The notes under the pieces were generated by a model. The model had not been told where the DNA came from and made no database searches. It worked only from the letters and a program-made list of their open reading frames with translations. Position numbers and translations under genes: made by a program. 39,811 nt of DNA from DAOUMU01 sp034409055 (lineage in GTDB: Bacteria; Chloroflexota; Anaerolineae; 4572-78; J111): the NCBI GenBank assembly GCA_034409055.1, contig DAOUMU010000162.1, positions 1-39,811 of the forward strand. Direction: 5' to 3'. Positions 8,078 through 16,000 of the stretch are shown here, one piece after another (position 1 is the first letter of the stretch; each line of letters begins with the position of its first letter).

Positions 8078-8466
8078 AGTTCATCCCAAAACGGGGGTAA
8101 GATATCACCCGTTGTTTCAGTATTCTCTTGCCCAATCACCTTGAAGTTGCGTGGCCCGTTTGTGGTCTTGCCTGCAGGTAGGGCCGAGGGAGGATAAGGT
8201 CCGGTCGCCCCGTTGGGATTTTGTCCGTTCACCACGACAACCGGTGGATATTGGCCAAAGGGACCTCGCTGGCTAAGTTGGGCCTCTATTTGCCGGTCCC
8301 GCTGGCGTAGGACCCAAACCAGGATCGCCGTGGTCGGAATCGAAGCCAATACCCCGCAAACAATACCCACGACAATGGCCATCGCATCCGAGCTCAGACG
8401 GGTGCCGATCACCACTGCCAGGGTGACGGTAAAAGCAATACCGGCTAAAAATAGAAATTTCTTCAT
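8074..8466 (-). CDS. small membrane protein with proline-rich tail
   Basis: This 130-residue protein has two hydrophobic helices (about residues 4-22 and 28-52) separated by a very short loop. A charged, Gln-rich stretch follows (RQRDRQIEAQLSQRG), then a low-complexity Pro/Gly/Asn tail ending PPFWDEL. The topology is a hairpin with a cytoplasmic tail. I know no family for it. It starts 13 bp after the FtsK-like gene and overlaps the next gene. In this operon it could serve as a membrane tether for the soluble FtsK-like motor, which lacks its own anchor; that is inference. Confidence 0.7.
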   Translation of the reverse strand: MKKFLFLAGIAFTVTLAVVIGTRLSSDAMAIVVGIVCGVLASIPTTAILVWVLRQRDRQIEAQLSQRGPFGQYPPVVVVNGQNPNGATGPYPPSALPAGKTTNGPRNFKVIGQENTETTGDILPPFWDEL

Positions 8467-8479
8467 AACATCACCTGCC

Positions 8480-9736
8480 CTACTTGATCAATCTTAATTG
8501 ATGCCCAAACATGAGCCCCAGGCCCTTCCGTTTGGGCTTTGGTTGGGCAGCCGGCCTGCTGGCAGCTCGGCCATCTGTGCCGGTGGCCACCTGAACCTGT
8601 TCTTCCGCCAGCCAACGCCGGCTGTGACGCTGGCCAACGTTCATCCGGCTAACAATCTGCTTGATTTCTTGCTCATTAACGTAGGCGGCCTGAAAACGGG
8701 TGACGTGGCCTTTGGCCACCAGCAGAAAATCACCTCGCCCCAATAATTTTTCCGCACCTGTGCCGGCAATACCGGCCGCGATTTTAGCATCGTCGGCACT
8801 GGCTACGCTGCCAACCAACCGCACCGGGAAATTACTGCGGGTCAAACTGCCGATGCTGGCCACCAGCGGCTTTTGGGTGCAGGCGACGAGATGCAATCCG
8901 GCACTCCGGCCGCGTTGGGTCAGGCGAGTCATTAGCCGGTCCATAGCCTTGCCGCCCTGCTCCATAAGATCGGCTAACTCGTCGATGAAAATAACCACCC
9001 GGGGTTCCGATATCTTCTCCCGGTCGCGCCGGACCATCTCTTCTACCATTTCTCCCAGCAGGAAAATAGCCTGGTGGACATCTTGAACCGGAGGCCGCAG
9101 CAGGTGAGGTAAAAAACCGACCTCTCCATCCAGAGAGGTAAAAGGCTCAAAGCCGTTACCCTTAGGGTCGATAAAAATCATCTGCACCTCACCCAGGCGA
9201 TTATGCATAGCCAGGGACAGGGCCATACTGCGGACCAGGGCCGTTTTGCCCGAACCGGTTGTGCCCGCAACCAGGACGTGGGCCACATCCGGCGAGGGCA
9301 AGCGCAGCAGCAAAGGGACACCGCTTTCGTCCAGGCCCAGGATACTGGTTTGTTTAGGCACTTCTTTAAGGCGCCGGCATAAACTCAGTAGATATACTAC
9401 TTGCCCGTCCTCCCGAGGCACGTCGACCTGGACGGTTGCGCCTTGCCGGGAAACGCGCACGCGTTGAGCTCCCAAGCGCAAGGCTAACTCTTCTGATAGG
9501 GAAATGATACGGGATATCTTGGTAGAGACTTCGGGCAATACTTGATAGCTCACCCACCGCGGGGTGACGACGCCTCCCGTCACCTGGCCAGGCACGCGAT
9601 GGCTGGTCAACACCATCTCAATTTGATCGGCTTGATACTCTAAAACCCGACGCATATATGTCTCCTGGTCAAGATTCTCCCAATGCACGGGATAGTTTGG
9701 TTGTTCAAGCACGGCCTGATACCTTTTGATAAACAC
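8480..9736 (-). CDS. soluble FtsK/SpoIIIE-type DNA translocase
   Basis: The 418-residue protein has the FtsK alpha/beta region (VSYQVLPEVSTKISRIISLS). The motor domain carries Walker A AGTTGSGKT (about residue 160), the IDPKG strand, Walker B VVIFIDELADLM, and the FtsK C-terminal block GRSAGLHLVACTQKP, then SNFPVRL and GAEKLLGRGDFL. These match FtsK/SpoIIIE motors closely. It lacks the N-terminal membrane segments and the gamma winged helix that reads orienting sequences. It ends in a basic PKPKRKGLG tail instead. The start is a GTG 72 bp downstream of the lexA paralogue, with no promoter or terminator between, so it is probably part of the SOS-controlled transcript. The gene begins a closely spaced four-gene series. 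Confidence 0.88.
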   Translation of the reverse strand: MFIKRYQAVLEQPNYPVHWENLDQETYMRRVLEYQADQIEMVLTSHRVPGQVTGGVVTPRWVSYQVLPEVSTKISRIISLSEELALRLGAQRVRVSRQGATVQVDVPREDGQVVYLLSLCRRLKEVPKQTSILGLDESGVPLLLRLPSPDVAHVLVAGTTGSGKTALVRSMALSLAMHNRLGEVQMIFIDPKGNGFEPFTSLDGEVGFLPHLLRPPVQDVHQAIFLLGEMVEEMVRRDREKISEPRVVIFIDELADLMEQGGKAMDRLMTRLTQRGRSAGLHLVACTQKPLVASIGSLTRSNFPVRLVGSVASADDAKIAAGIAGTGAEKLLGRGDFLLVAKGHVTRFQAAYVNEQEIKQIVSRMNVGQRHSRRWLAEEQVQVATGTDGRAASRPAAQPKPKRKGLGLMFGHQLRLIK

Positions 9737-9808
9737 ATCTGTACATCAAGTTGAGTGCTCGGTGCGAAATAGGCAGGGTATCCCTATGCCCCGCTGTCGC
9801 CTCGAAAA

Positions 9809-10417
9809 CTAATCTACCTGCCGAATAACGGCCACCATTTTTCCCTGTACTTCGATCCTGTCAGGCTCTACGATCATCGGCTCTAGCGTCGGATTGTCTG
9901 GTTGGAGGCGAACGTGGCCATTTTCGCGGTAGTATCGCCTGAAGGTCGTTTGATCCTGTCCCGTCAATCGCACGGCAACCATTTCACCATTTTTGGCCTG
10001 GGTTTGAGATTGCATAATCACAATGTCGCCGTCGTTAATCAGCGCATCCAGCATCGAGTCACCCTGTACCTTGAAAGCATAGAGATTTCTGCCATTGGGT
10101 ACAATATCGTACGTAAGCTCAATCACGTCTTGGGTATCCAGTTCAGTCGAAGCGGTTGACGAATTGACAGCCAGCTCGTCCATCAAAGGCACCCGGATGG
10201 TGTCGTTCTCACCGGTCAAACGGATACCTCGCGGCGTATTAGGCGAACGGGTCAACAGGGCCGCATTTTCGAGAGCTTCTAGATGATAGTTGACGAGCGA
10301 TTTAGTGCTGATATTCAACCCCACCCGAATCTCTTCATAAGTGGGAGGATAGCCATTTTCGTCAACAAAGTTCTCAATAAATGCCAGTATCTCCCTTTGT
10401 TTCTGACTAATATCCAT
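9809..10417 (-). CDS. LexA paralogue lacking self-cleavage residues
   Basis: The 202-residue protein has a LexA N-terminal winged helix (YPPTYEEIRVGLNISTKSLV) and an S24 peptidase-fold domain. The catalytic Ser is kept (Ser121 in VQGDSM). The position of the catalytic Lys is Arg160 (TTFRRYY, codon AGG at 9938-9940), and the Ala-Gly scissile bond is replaced by Ala83-Val84 (DELAVNSS). The neighbouring canonical LexA has Ser131, Lys170 and Ala91-Gly92, with the same 39-residue Ser-Lys spacing, so the alignment is unambiguous. By family knowledge, such substitutions abolish RecA-stimulated autocleavage. The gene has its own consensus promoter with two SOS boxes, so it should be SOS-induced. It is probably the first gene of the operon with the FtsK-like motor. 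Confidence 0.88.
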   Translation of the reverse strand: MDISQKQREILAFIENFVDENGYPPTYEEIRVGLNISTKSLVNYHLEALENAALLTRSPNTPRGIRLTGENDTIRVPLMDELAVNSSTASTELDTQDVIELTYDIVPNGRNLYAFKVQGDSMLDALINDGDIVIMQSQTQAKNGEMVAVRLTGQDQTTFRRYYRENGHVRLQPDNPTLEPMIVEPDRIEVQGKMVAVIRQVD

Positions 10418-10467
10418 CAGTGGCCTGGCTCCTTTTACTTAAAGTTTGGCTATAAAACAATAAAAAA

Positions 10468-10483
10468 TAGAACGTATGTTCTA
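10468..10483. promoter_or_regulatory. SOS box 1 of lexA paralogue
   Basis: The palindrome TAGAACGTATGTTCTA contains GAAC-GTAT-GTTC, an exact match to the Gram-positive-type LexA operator GAACNNNNGTTC. It lies downstream of the -10, near the expected transcript start of the gene at 10417. Its centre is 34 bp from the second box. Confidence 0.88.
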
Positions 10484-10494
10484 AGATATAGTCT

Positions 10495-10524
10495 ATTATA
10501 CCAGAACATACGTTCTACTGTCAA
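10495..10524 (-). promoter_or_regulatory. sigma-70-type promoter of lexA paralogue
   Basis: On the minus strand there is a perfect -35 TTGACA (10519-10524), an 18-bp spacer and a perfect -10 TATAAT (10495-10500). The spacer is filled by an SOS box, so LexA binding would occlude RNA polymerase. Confidence 0.88.
10503..10516. promoter_or_regulatory. SOS box 2 of lexA paralogue, within promoter spacer
   Basis: AGAACATACGTTCT holds GAAC-ATAC-GTTC, an exact GAACNNNNGTTC operator placed between the -35 and -10 elements. Confidence 0.9.
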
Positions 10525-10560
10525 GTCTTAACGCGTGAATTTAGATTAAAAAATGAGGGG

Positions 10561-10609
10561 AAAAGAAACACGCTCCACAAACGAGCATATTTCTGCCAGG
10601 TGGAGCGTG
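10561..10609 (-). terminator. terminator of lexA
   Basis: Downstream of the lexA stop, the minus strand has CACGCTCCAC paired with GTGGAGCGTG across a 21-nt loop, followed by TTTCTTTT. This separates the lexA transcript from the lexA-paralogue promoter. Confidence 0.7.
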
Positions 10610-10634
10610 GTTGTGGATGATTAACAGACGCGCG

Positions 10635-11273
10635 TTAACCTAATTGGCGGATAACAGCCACCACCCGACCCTGTACCCTCACTTTATCCGGGGCCACATA
10701 GATGGGGTCCATGGTTTGGTTTTCCGGCTGTAAGCGTACCCGGTCTCCCTCGTGGTAGAAACGTTTGAGAGTCGTTTCCTCCTGGTCGATCAGCCAGGCA
10801 GCGATCATATCGCCGTTATCGGCAGTCTCAGTATGGCGCATAACGACAATATCCCCGTCATTAATGAGGGCATCGATCATAGAGGTTCCCTGGACTTTCA
10901 GGGCGTAAATATCCTCTGTATCCGGCACCAGGTCACGGGCCAGGTCGAGGGTGTCAGTTTCGCTATCGTAAGCGCCTTCGGGCACCTCAATAGGCGCACC
11001 GGCGGCAATACGCCCCAGGAGCGGGACTTTGATCAGGTTGATGTTACTGGTTAATTCTTCCAGCCCTGCTGCCAGGCGAATGCCCCGGGAAACGGTGCGA
11101 TCACGGTAAATGTAACCGGCTCGTTGCAAAGCATCGAGGTTATAGTTGACCACCGAGGTAGAAGTAATCCCCACAGCTTTGCCTATTTCCCGGATGGTGG
11201 GCGGATAGCCATTATCAAGGGTAAAGGTTTTCAAAAAACTTAAAATTTTGCTCTGTCGTTCCGATAAGGCCAT
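10635..11273 (-). CDS. lexA: LexA repressor, SOS regulator
   Basis: The 212-residue protein is a complete LexA. The winged helix is at residues 1-65 (YPPTIREIGKAVGITSTSVV). The Ala91-Gly92 cleavage site lies in LLGRIAAGAPIEV, catalytic Ser131 in VQGTSMIDALINDGD, and catalytic Lys170 in ETTLKRFYHEGD. It represses DNA-damage genes and cleaves itself when stimulated by the RecA filament. It is autoregulated: an SOS box sits in the spacer of its own consensus promoter and a weaker one overlaps the leader. It has its own terminator. The recognition-helix region (VVNYNLDAL) is close to that of the downstream paralogue (LVNYHLEAL), so the two probably bind the same or similar operators. Confidence 0.96.
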   Translation of the reverse strand: MALSERQSKILSFLKTFTLDNGYPPTIREIGKAVGITSTSVVNYNLDALQRAGYIYRDRTVSRGIRLAAGLEELTSNINLIKVPLLGRIAAGAPIEVPEGAYDSETDTLDLARDLVPDTEDIYALKVQGTSMIDALINDGDIVVMRHTETADNGDMIAAWLIDQEETTLKRFYHEGDRVRLQPENQTMDPIYVAPDKVRVQGRVVAVIRQLG

Positions 11274-11294
11274 AAAAACGCTCCTTACTTAAAC

Positions 11295-11306
11295 GGTCAT
11301 ATGTTC
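11295..11306. promoter_or_regulatory. degenerate SOS box in lexA leader
   Basis: GGTCATATGTTC keeps one perfect half-site (GTTC) and a GGTC half. It sits 45 bp from the main box, centre to centre, in the predicted leader of lexA. Confidence 0.5.
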
Positions 11307-11329
11307 CGACCATTTGTGCTAGTGAGCTA

Positions 11330-11359
11330 ATTATACCACGAACGGGCGTTCTATGTCAA
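11330..11359 (-). promoter_or_regulatory. sigma-70-type promoter of lexA
   Basis: On the minus strand there is TTGACA (11354-11359), an 18-bp spacer, then TATAAT (11330-11335). Both hexamers are perfect. The architecture is the same as the promoter of the lexA paralogue. Confidence 0.88.
11340..11351. promoter_or_regulatory. SOS box within lexA promoter spacer
   Basis: GAACGGGCGTTC fits GAACNNNNGTTC exactly and lies between the -10 and -35 hexamers. Confidence 0.9.
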
Positions 11360-11386
11360 GTCTGAATTAAAATTCGTGTCCTCCTT

Positions 11387-11414
11387 TTGCCCTTTATACT
11401 TAATTACTTATTAT
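11387..11414 (+). promoter_or_regulatory. candidate promoter of the ATPase/kinase operon
   Basis: TTGCCC (11387-11392), a 16-bp spacer and TATTAT (11409-11414) precede the first start codon at 11442. An inverted repeat ACTTAAT/ATTAAGT (11398-11404, 11413-11419) overlaps the -10 and could be an operator. No SOS box is present, so this operon is not obviously under LexA control. Confidence 0.4.
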
Positions 11415-11441
11415 TAAGTAGAATTAGGCTGGAGAAATACT

Positions 11442-11594
11442 ATGACCATCAAACATGCTGCGCTTTCTGGAGCCAGGCCGGTTGTTCGACGCTGTCTTGG
11501 CCTGAGGCCGGGCCAGGACCTGGTGATTTTTGTCGACGAAACGACGGTTGAGAGGTTGGCGCGGTCATTATTCAAAGGAGAAGCCTATGAGTAA
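11442..11594 (+). CDS. 50-residue leader protein, M29-aminopeptidase-like fragment
   Basis: A short open frame starts at ATG 11442 with GGAG 7 bp upstream and encodes MTIKHAALSGARPVVRRCLG, then LRPGQDLVIFVDETTVERLA and RSLFKGEAYE. Its stop TAA overlaps the start region of the ATPase gene (ATGAGTAA), a classic coupling arrangement. The pattern CLGLRPGQDLVIFVDE resembles the N-terminal Rossmann-like strand of M29 aminopeptidases and related enzymes (CLGVKPGExVLxVTD). It stops before any metal ligand, so it cannot be an active peptidase. It could be a small partner protein, a translational leader, or the remnant of a longer gene. The good ribosome site and coupling favour a real product. Confidence 0.45.
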   Translation: MTIKHAALSGARPVVRRCLGLRPGQDLVIFVDETTVERLARSLFKGEAYE

Positions 11595-13089
11595 AGAATG
11601 GCCCCCCCTGCTTCATTTTTTGGCTGAAGAACTTGACTACAGGGTGCGGACAGGCGAATCTACTCTGGGCTACCGGCTCTTCTACATTGATCTTTCTTCT
11701 TGGAAGTTGCGGCTTTCCGACCGAACACCGGTTATCTGGGTACAACACTCCGATTTGGCCGGACGCTCACCGCGTCATCTTGTGCAGAGCTTACACGACG
11801 TGATTCGGGAGCGCAGCCTGCGCCGCCATACGACGCTGGTCCTATTGGACGGTGATAGCCAGCCGTTGCTTGGACGTACATCCAGCCCGCTCTATCATTT
11901 GGTTGTCGTCGGAGCAGAGGAACAAGCAGCGATTCTACAGTCGCGCCGGCCCAGTGGGAAATTGCTTGATCTGATTTCAGGTCAGGTCCCCATCTCTAAT
12001 CTGGCCCCCTATGAAACCAGTTCCCCTGTGACCGGCAGCCGCTTCTTTGGGCGGGAGTATGAGATATCCAAAATCTTGGGGAATCCAGACACCAATTATA
12101 CCATCCTGGGCATCCGTCGGATTGGTAAAACCTCTCTCCTGCGGGAGATCGAACGGATTCTGAAAGAAGATGAGGACTCGCCATCCGTTATCTATCTGGA
12201 TTGCAGTGATCTACTCAGCAGCGAAGACTATATTCGAGAGGTCGTCCGGAAGCTTAATCCGAAAGAATTAACGCGCCTGCATCTGCAAAAGTACGCCTTC
12301 TTTTTTCCCGATTTCTTAGAACGAATGGAGCGTATGTATAAGAGTAAAGTTACTTTTCTTCTCGATGAGATTGACAATCTGGTCATTATGCAGCGGGGCA
12401 GTTGGGATTTGTTCCGAATGTTGCGCGCCTCGGCCAACAAGGGAGCCTGCCGGTACATCATTGCCGGATTTCGCGAGGCGATGCAAGAGCAATATCTGTT
12501 AGATTCGCCCTTCTTTAACTTTGCCCAGGAAATGCGCCTGAACGAGTTCACCAAGCGGCAGGCAAACGATTTGATTGTCACGCCTATGGAAAATCTGGGG
12601 GTTCACTTCAGAAATAGAAACGAAGTTGTGGGACGTATCTACGAGGAGACGGCCGGGCATCCCAACTTGATTCAATACTACTGTATGATTTTGCTAGAAC
12701 AGTTGGACCAGACGGGAGAACGAGAGATCACGCCTGATAGCTTGATCGATATCTATGTTGATGAAGGCTTTAAGAGCCACCTCCTGATTTCGTTCATGCA
12801 AAATACCCGAAACCGTGAGAAGGCTTTGATCTATGCCCTATTGAAGGATGCTGGTGAAAGTTGGTTACACGGCTTTTCTCAAGCCGATATGGACGCGGCC
12901 TTGCAAGAGCAAGGCCTGGTATTGCCAGAGAATGACATTGATGAAATTTGCAATGTACTCATCTTAGCCGGCGTCCTGCATCGCAAGGGCAAAGTTTATT
13001 CCTTTACTTCGCCGGTATTTGCCAGGGTACTTCAACAAGCCTATGATCTTGACTACCTGCTTAAAAAGGTCAAGGAAGAAGGGATATGA
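11587..13089 (+). CDS. AAA/STAND-like P-loop ATPase
   Basis: I chose the ATG at 11587 because AAGGAG lies 6 bp upstream; an upstream in-frame start at 11530 has no ribosome site and overlaps the leader gene. The 500-residue protein has an N-terminal domain of unknown type (about 1-145) and a domain boundary at GSRFFGREYEISKIL. Walker A is ILGIRRIGKTSLL (about 174-181) and Walker B is VTFLLDEIDNLV (about 254-262). A winged-helix-like C-terminus (about 400-500) ends YSFTSPVFARVLQ. This matches the Orc1/STAND-like AAA ATPases found in prokaryotic signalling and conflict modules. It overlaps the next gene by 4 bp, so it is part of a coupled operon with the histidine kinase and receiver proteins. 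Confidence 0.85.
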   Translation: MSKEWPPLLHFLAEELDYRVRTGESTLGYRLFYIDLSSWKLRLSDRTPVIWVQHSDLAGRSPRHLVQSLHDVIRERSLRRHTTLVLLDGDSQPLLGRTSSPLYHLVVVGAEEQAAILQSRRPSGKLLDLISGQVPISNLAPYETSSPVTGSRFFGREYEISKILGNPDTNYTILGIRRIGKTSLLREIERILKEDEDSPSVIYLDCSDLLSSEDYIREVVRKLNPKELTRLHLQKYAFFFPDFLERMERMYKSKVTFLLDEIDNLVIMQRGSWDLFRMLRASANKGACRYIIAGFREAMQEQYLLDSPFFNFAQEMRLNEFTKRQANDLIVTPMENLGVHFRNRNEVVGRIYEETAGHPNLIQYYCMILLEQLDQTGEREITPDSLIDIYVDEGFKSHLLISFMQNTRNREKALIYALLKDAGESWLHGFSQADMDAALQEQGLVLPENDIDEICNVLILAGVLHRKGKVYSFTSPVFARVLQQAYDLDYLLKKVKEEGI

Positions 13090-16000
13090 CCGAACTGGAC
13101 ACCTTTCCCCAACGCTTACATATTTGGCAGCACAATCGTAACGCGATCAACCAGGTCATTCGGTGTGTCGAAGATGGCCGGTACTGCGCCCTGCTGGGTC
13201 CCCGCTTTTCTGGAAAAACAGAATTACTAAATTTCGTCAAGGAGGTGTTGGCCCAGGACCCAACATGGGTCTGTGTCTACCTTAATTTGCAAGATGTGGA
13301 AGCGTCAACCCTAACGAGATTCTTTGCCAGCTTGACGGAAGTCACTGCTCAACGTATTAGCGAACTAACCGGCTGCAAATTAGTGATACCTGTTCCAGAG
13401 GCAGCCAATAACCTCACCTTTCGTACTTTTCTTAGAGAGGGAGTGACTGGCCTTAAACGCGACCTGGTCTTAATGGTTGACCATCTTGAGGCGGTGCCGA
13501 ATGACCTGATTCAAATTCTGTTGACCTCGCTGCGGGCCGCCTATATGGAGCAGCAGCCCGATGAATACCGGCTGGTCGCGGTGGTTTCTGGGGCCTTGAG
13601 TCTGGCCACGCTGACGGTTGGTGAATCATCTCCCTTCCGGGGAATTGCTCACCGGGTGTTCGTTGGCGACCTGACCGACGACGAGAGTGAGGCGTTGATC
13701 ACAGAGCATATCACCGCCGATGGGGTCAAAGCCTCGCCGGTGGCTCGCGCCTGGTTACTGCGGGCCAGTCGGGGTGATCCACATCTGATCGTCCGGATTT
13801 GCCAACGATGCATGCAGATAGCCGGTCAGAATCCATCACATCAATTGAGAGTATCAACAGTTAAGCGGGTCATGTCCGAATTCATTCGTGATGAGGCGTT
13901 ACACTATGGCCCCCTGCAGGAAGCGGTACGGCTGATTGAGGACGATCCGGACTTGTTACGTTGTATCGTTCTGCTGCTGGAACGCCGTGTCGTACCGAAA
14001 CGGGAACTCCCTCTGCCCTTATCACCTGATCTCGATCCCCTTTATCTGACCGGCATGGTCAGAAAAGTACTCAAGGAGGATAGTTATCAGTTGCGCAACG
14101 AAATCTACCGCCAGTTTCTGACTGAATACTTCCATCCAGGCCGGGTTGGGCACCTGCTGACCATGGCTGGCCGGTGGGATTCGGCCATTGATTACCTGGA
14201 AGCCAGTATCGAGGCAGGCAATGATCAGTACCGGTCCGGTCTACTGGCCGCGACGATCAATTCAATGTATGCCTCTGAAGAGGTAGAGCGGGCCGCCGCT
14301 TACCTGATACGCGGCTTATCGACTGCCTTTGATATTGAGAAAGTTCGCATCTGGTATGTTTCTCCGGACGGAAATATTCGCCGGTCTGTCGGACAACAGG
14401 GCTTGACGGATGATAACCAGGCTACCCCAACCTATGACGATCAATTAGAAGCGCGTGTCTATCGTGAAGCCCGTCCTTTGCGCGGCCAGGAAGGCCACAA
14501 CTATGTTAAACGGGCGCTGCCGCTCCTGATTCCGGGACGTAAACCGGTCGGTATTGTGACCATATTTGACCGTCTGGATCATGACGAACTGGCCGGGCAA
14601 CGGGAGCGGGATCTACAAATGATGGGCTACCTAAACCAGGCGGCGCGGGCCTTCCAGGAACTGAATGAACGCCAGTACCAGCGGGAACAGGAACAAAGAC
14701 GACTGGAACTGGCCGAAACGCTCCGGGAAATCTCGACGGTCATCGGCGGGTCGCTTGACCTGGAGAAAGTTCTGACGTTGATCCTCGAACAGATGGGCCG
14801 GGTACTGCCATTTGACACGGCCTCCATTCAATTACTGACCCCCGGTCGTAATGCCTTGAAGATCATCGCTTATAAAGGGGTCGATGATCCCAGCAGTGCG
14901 GAAACCCGTACCTTCCCGCTTGAGGATATCTATCCAAATGTAAGGGTGTGGCGCTGTAAAAAACCCTTACGTTATTCCGATGTGCGAGGGGTTTTTCCTC
15001 AGTTTACCGATCCTAAATATCAGACCACCCGCATCCGGGCCTGGCTTGGGGCCCCCCTGCTGGTGCGTGATGAAGCCATCGGGGTCATTACGCTGGATAG
15101 TTTCACGGCAGACTTTTACACGTCCGAGCATGAACACCTGGCCATGATCTTTGCCAGTCAGGCTGCTGTGGCCATTGAGAACGCTCGCTTGTTTGAGGAA
15201 ACTAAGCGTCGCGCCGCAGATTTGGAAACTCTGGCCGAGGTCGCAGAGGAAATCAGTGCTACCATCACCGGTCATCCACCCAAAGTGTTGGAGTTGGTCT
15301 TGCGGGGGGCTTGTCGACTGACCGGGGCTGACTGTTCCGTCATCTACCCCTTTCTGCCGGGCAAACTGGTTTATGACAAAGCTAACATAGCCACCTTCGG
15401 CTTACTGCATCCCGAGTTGTTCGCTCCGAAGGATAAACACCGCCTGGAGGATACCAGTCTGGCTCGCTCCATCGTCGATCGGAACATTCGGGTCGTGCAC
15501 AACGTCATGGCGGACCCGGACCGGGGCTTACCTCATGCTCCTTTCATCCAACGCGAGTCAATTCGGGCTTTTGTCGGTATCAGCTTACGGGCTGGTAATG
15601 AGCCCCTGGGCGTACTCTTCGTCAATTTCCGTCAACCCCATGAGTTCACCGGTGAAGAATTGGAAACAATTGGTCGCTTTGCCAACCAAACGGCCTTTGC
15701 CATTTTGAATGCCCGCCTGTACCGGCGCGCTTATGATGACCTCCAGCAGCACGTCGCCGAACTGGAAACAATCCAGGACATCGATGATGCCATTACCTCT
15801 ACGTTGGATCTACATGAAATTCTGGAAATGATTCTCGACCGGACCTTGCAGTTAACCGGCGCGACTTGCGGCTACGTCCAGTTAGTGAGTGACGATGCAC
15901 AAGAACTTGTCCTGGCTATCGTCCGAGGGACCCCCTCAGTTTCGATTGGCGACCGTTTAAGACTGGGTCAAGGCGTGACGGGCATGGCGGCTCAGCAAGG

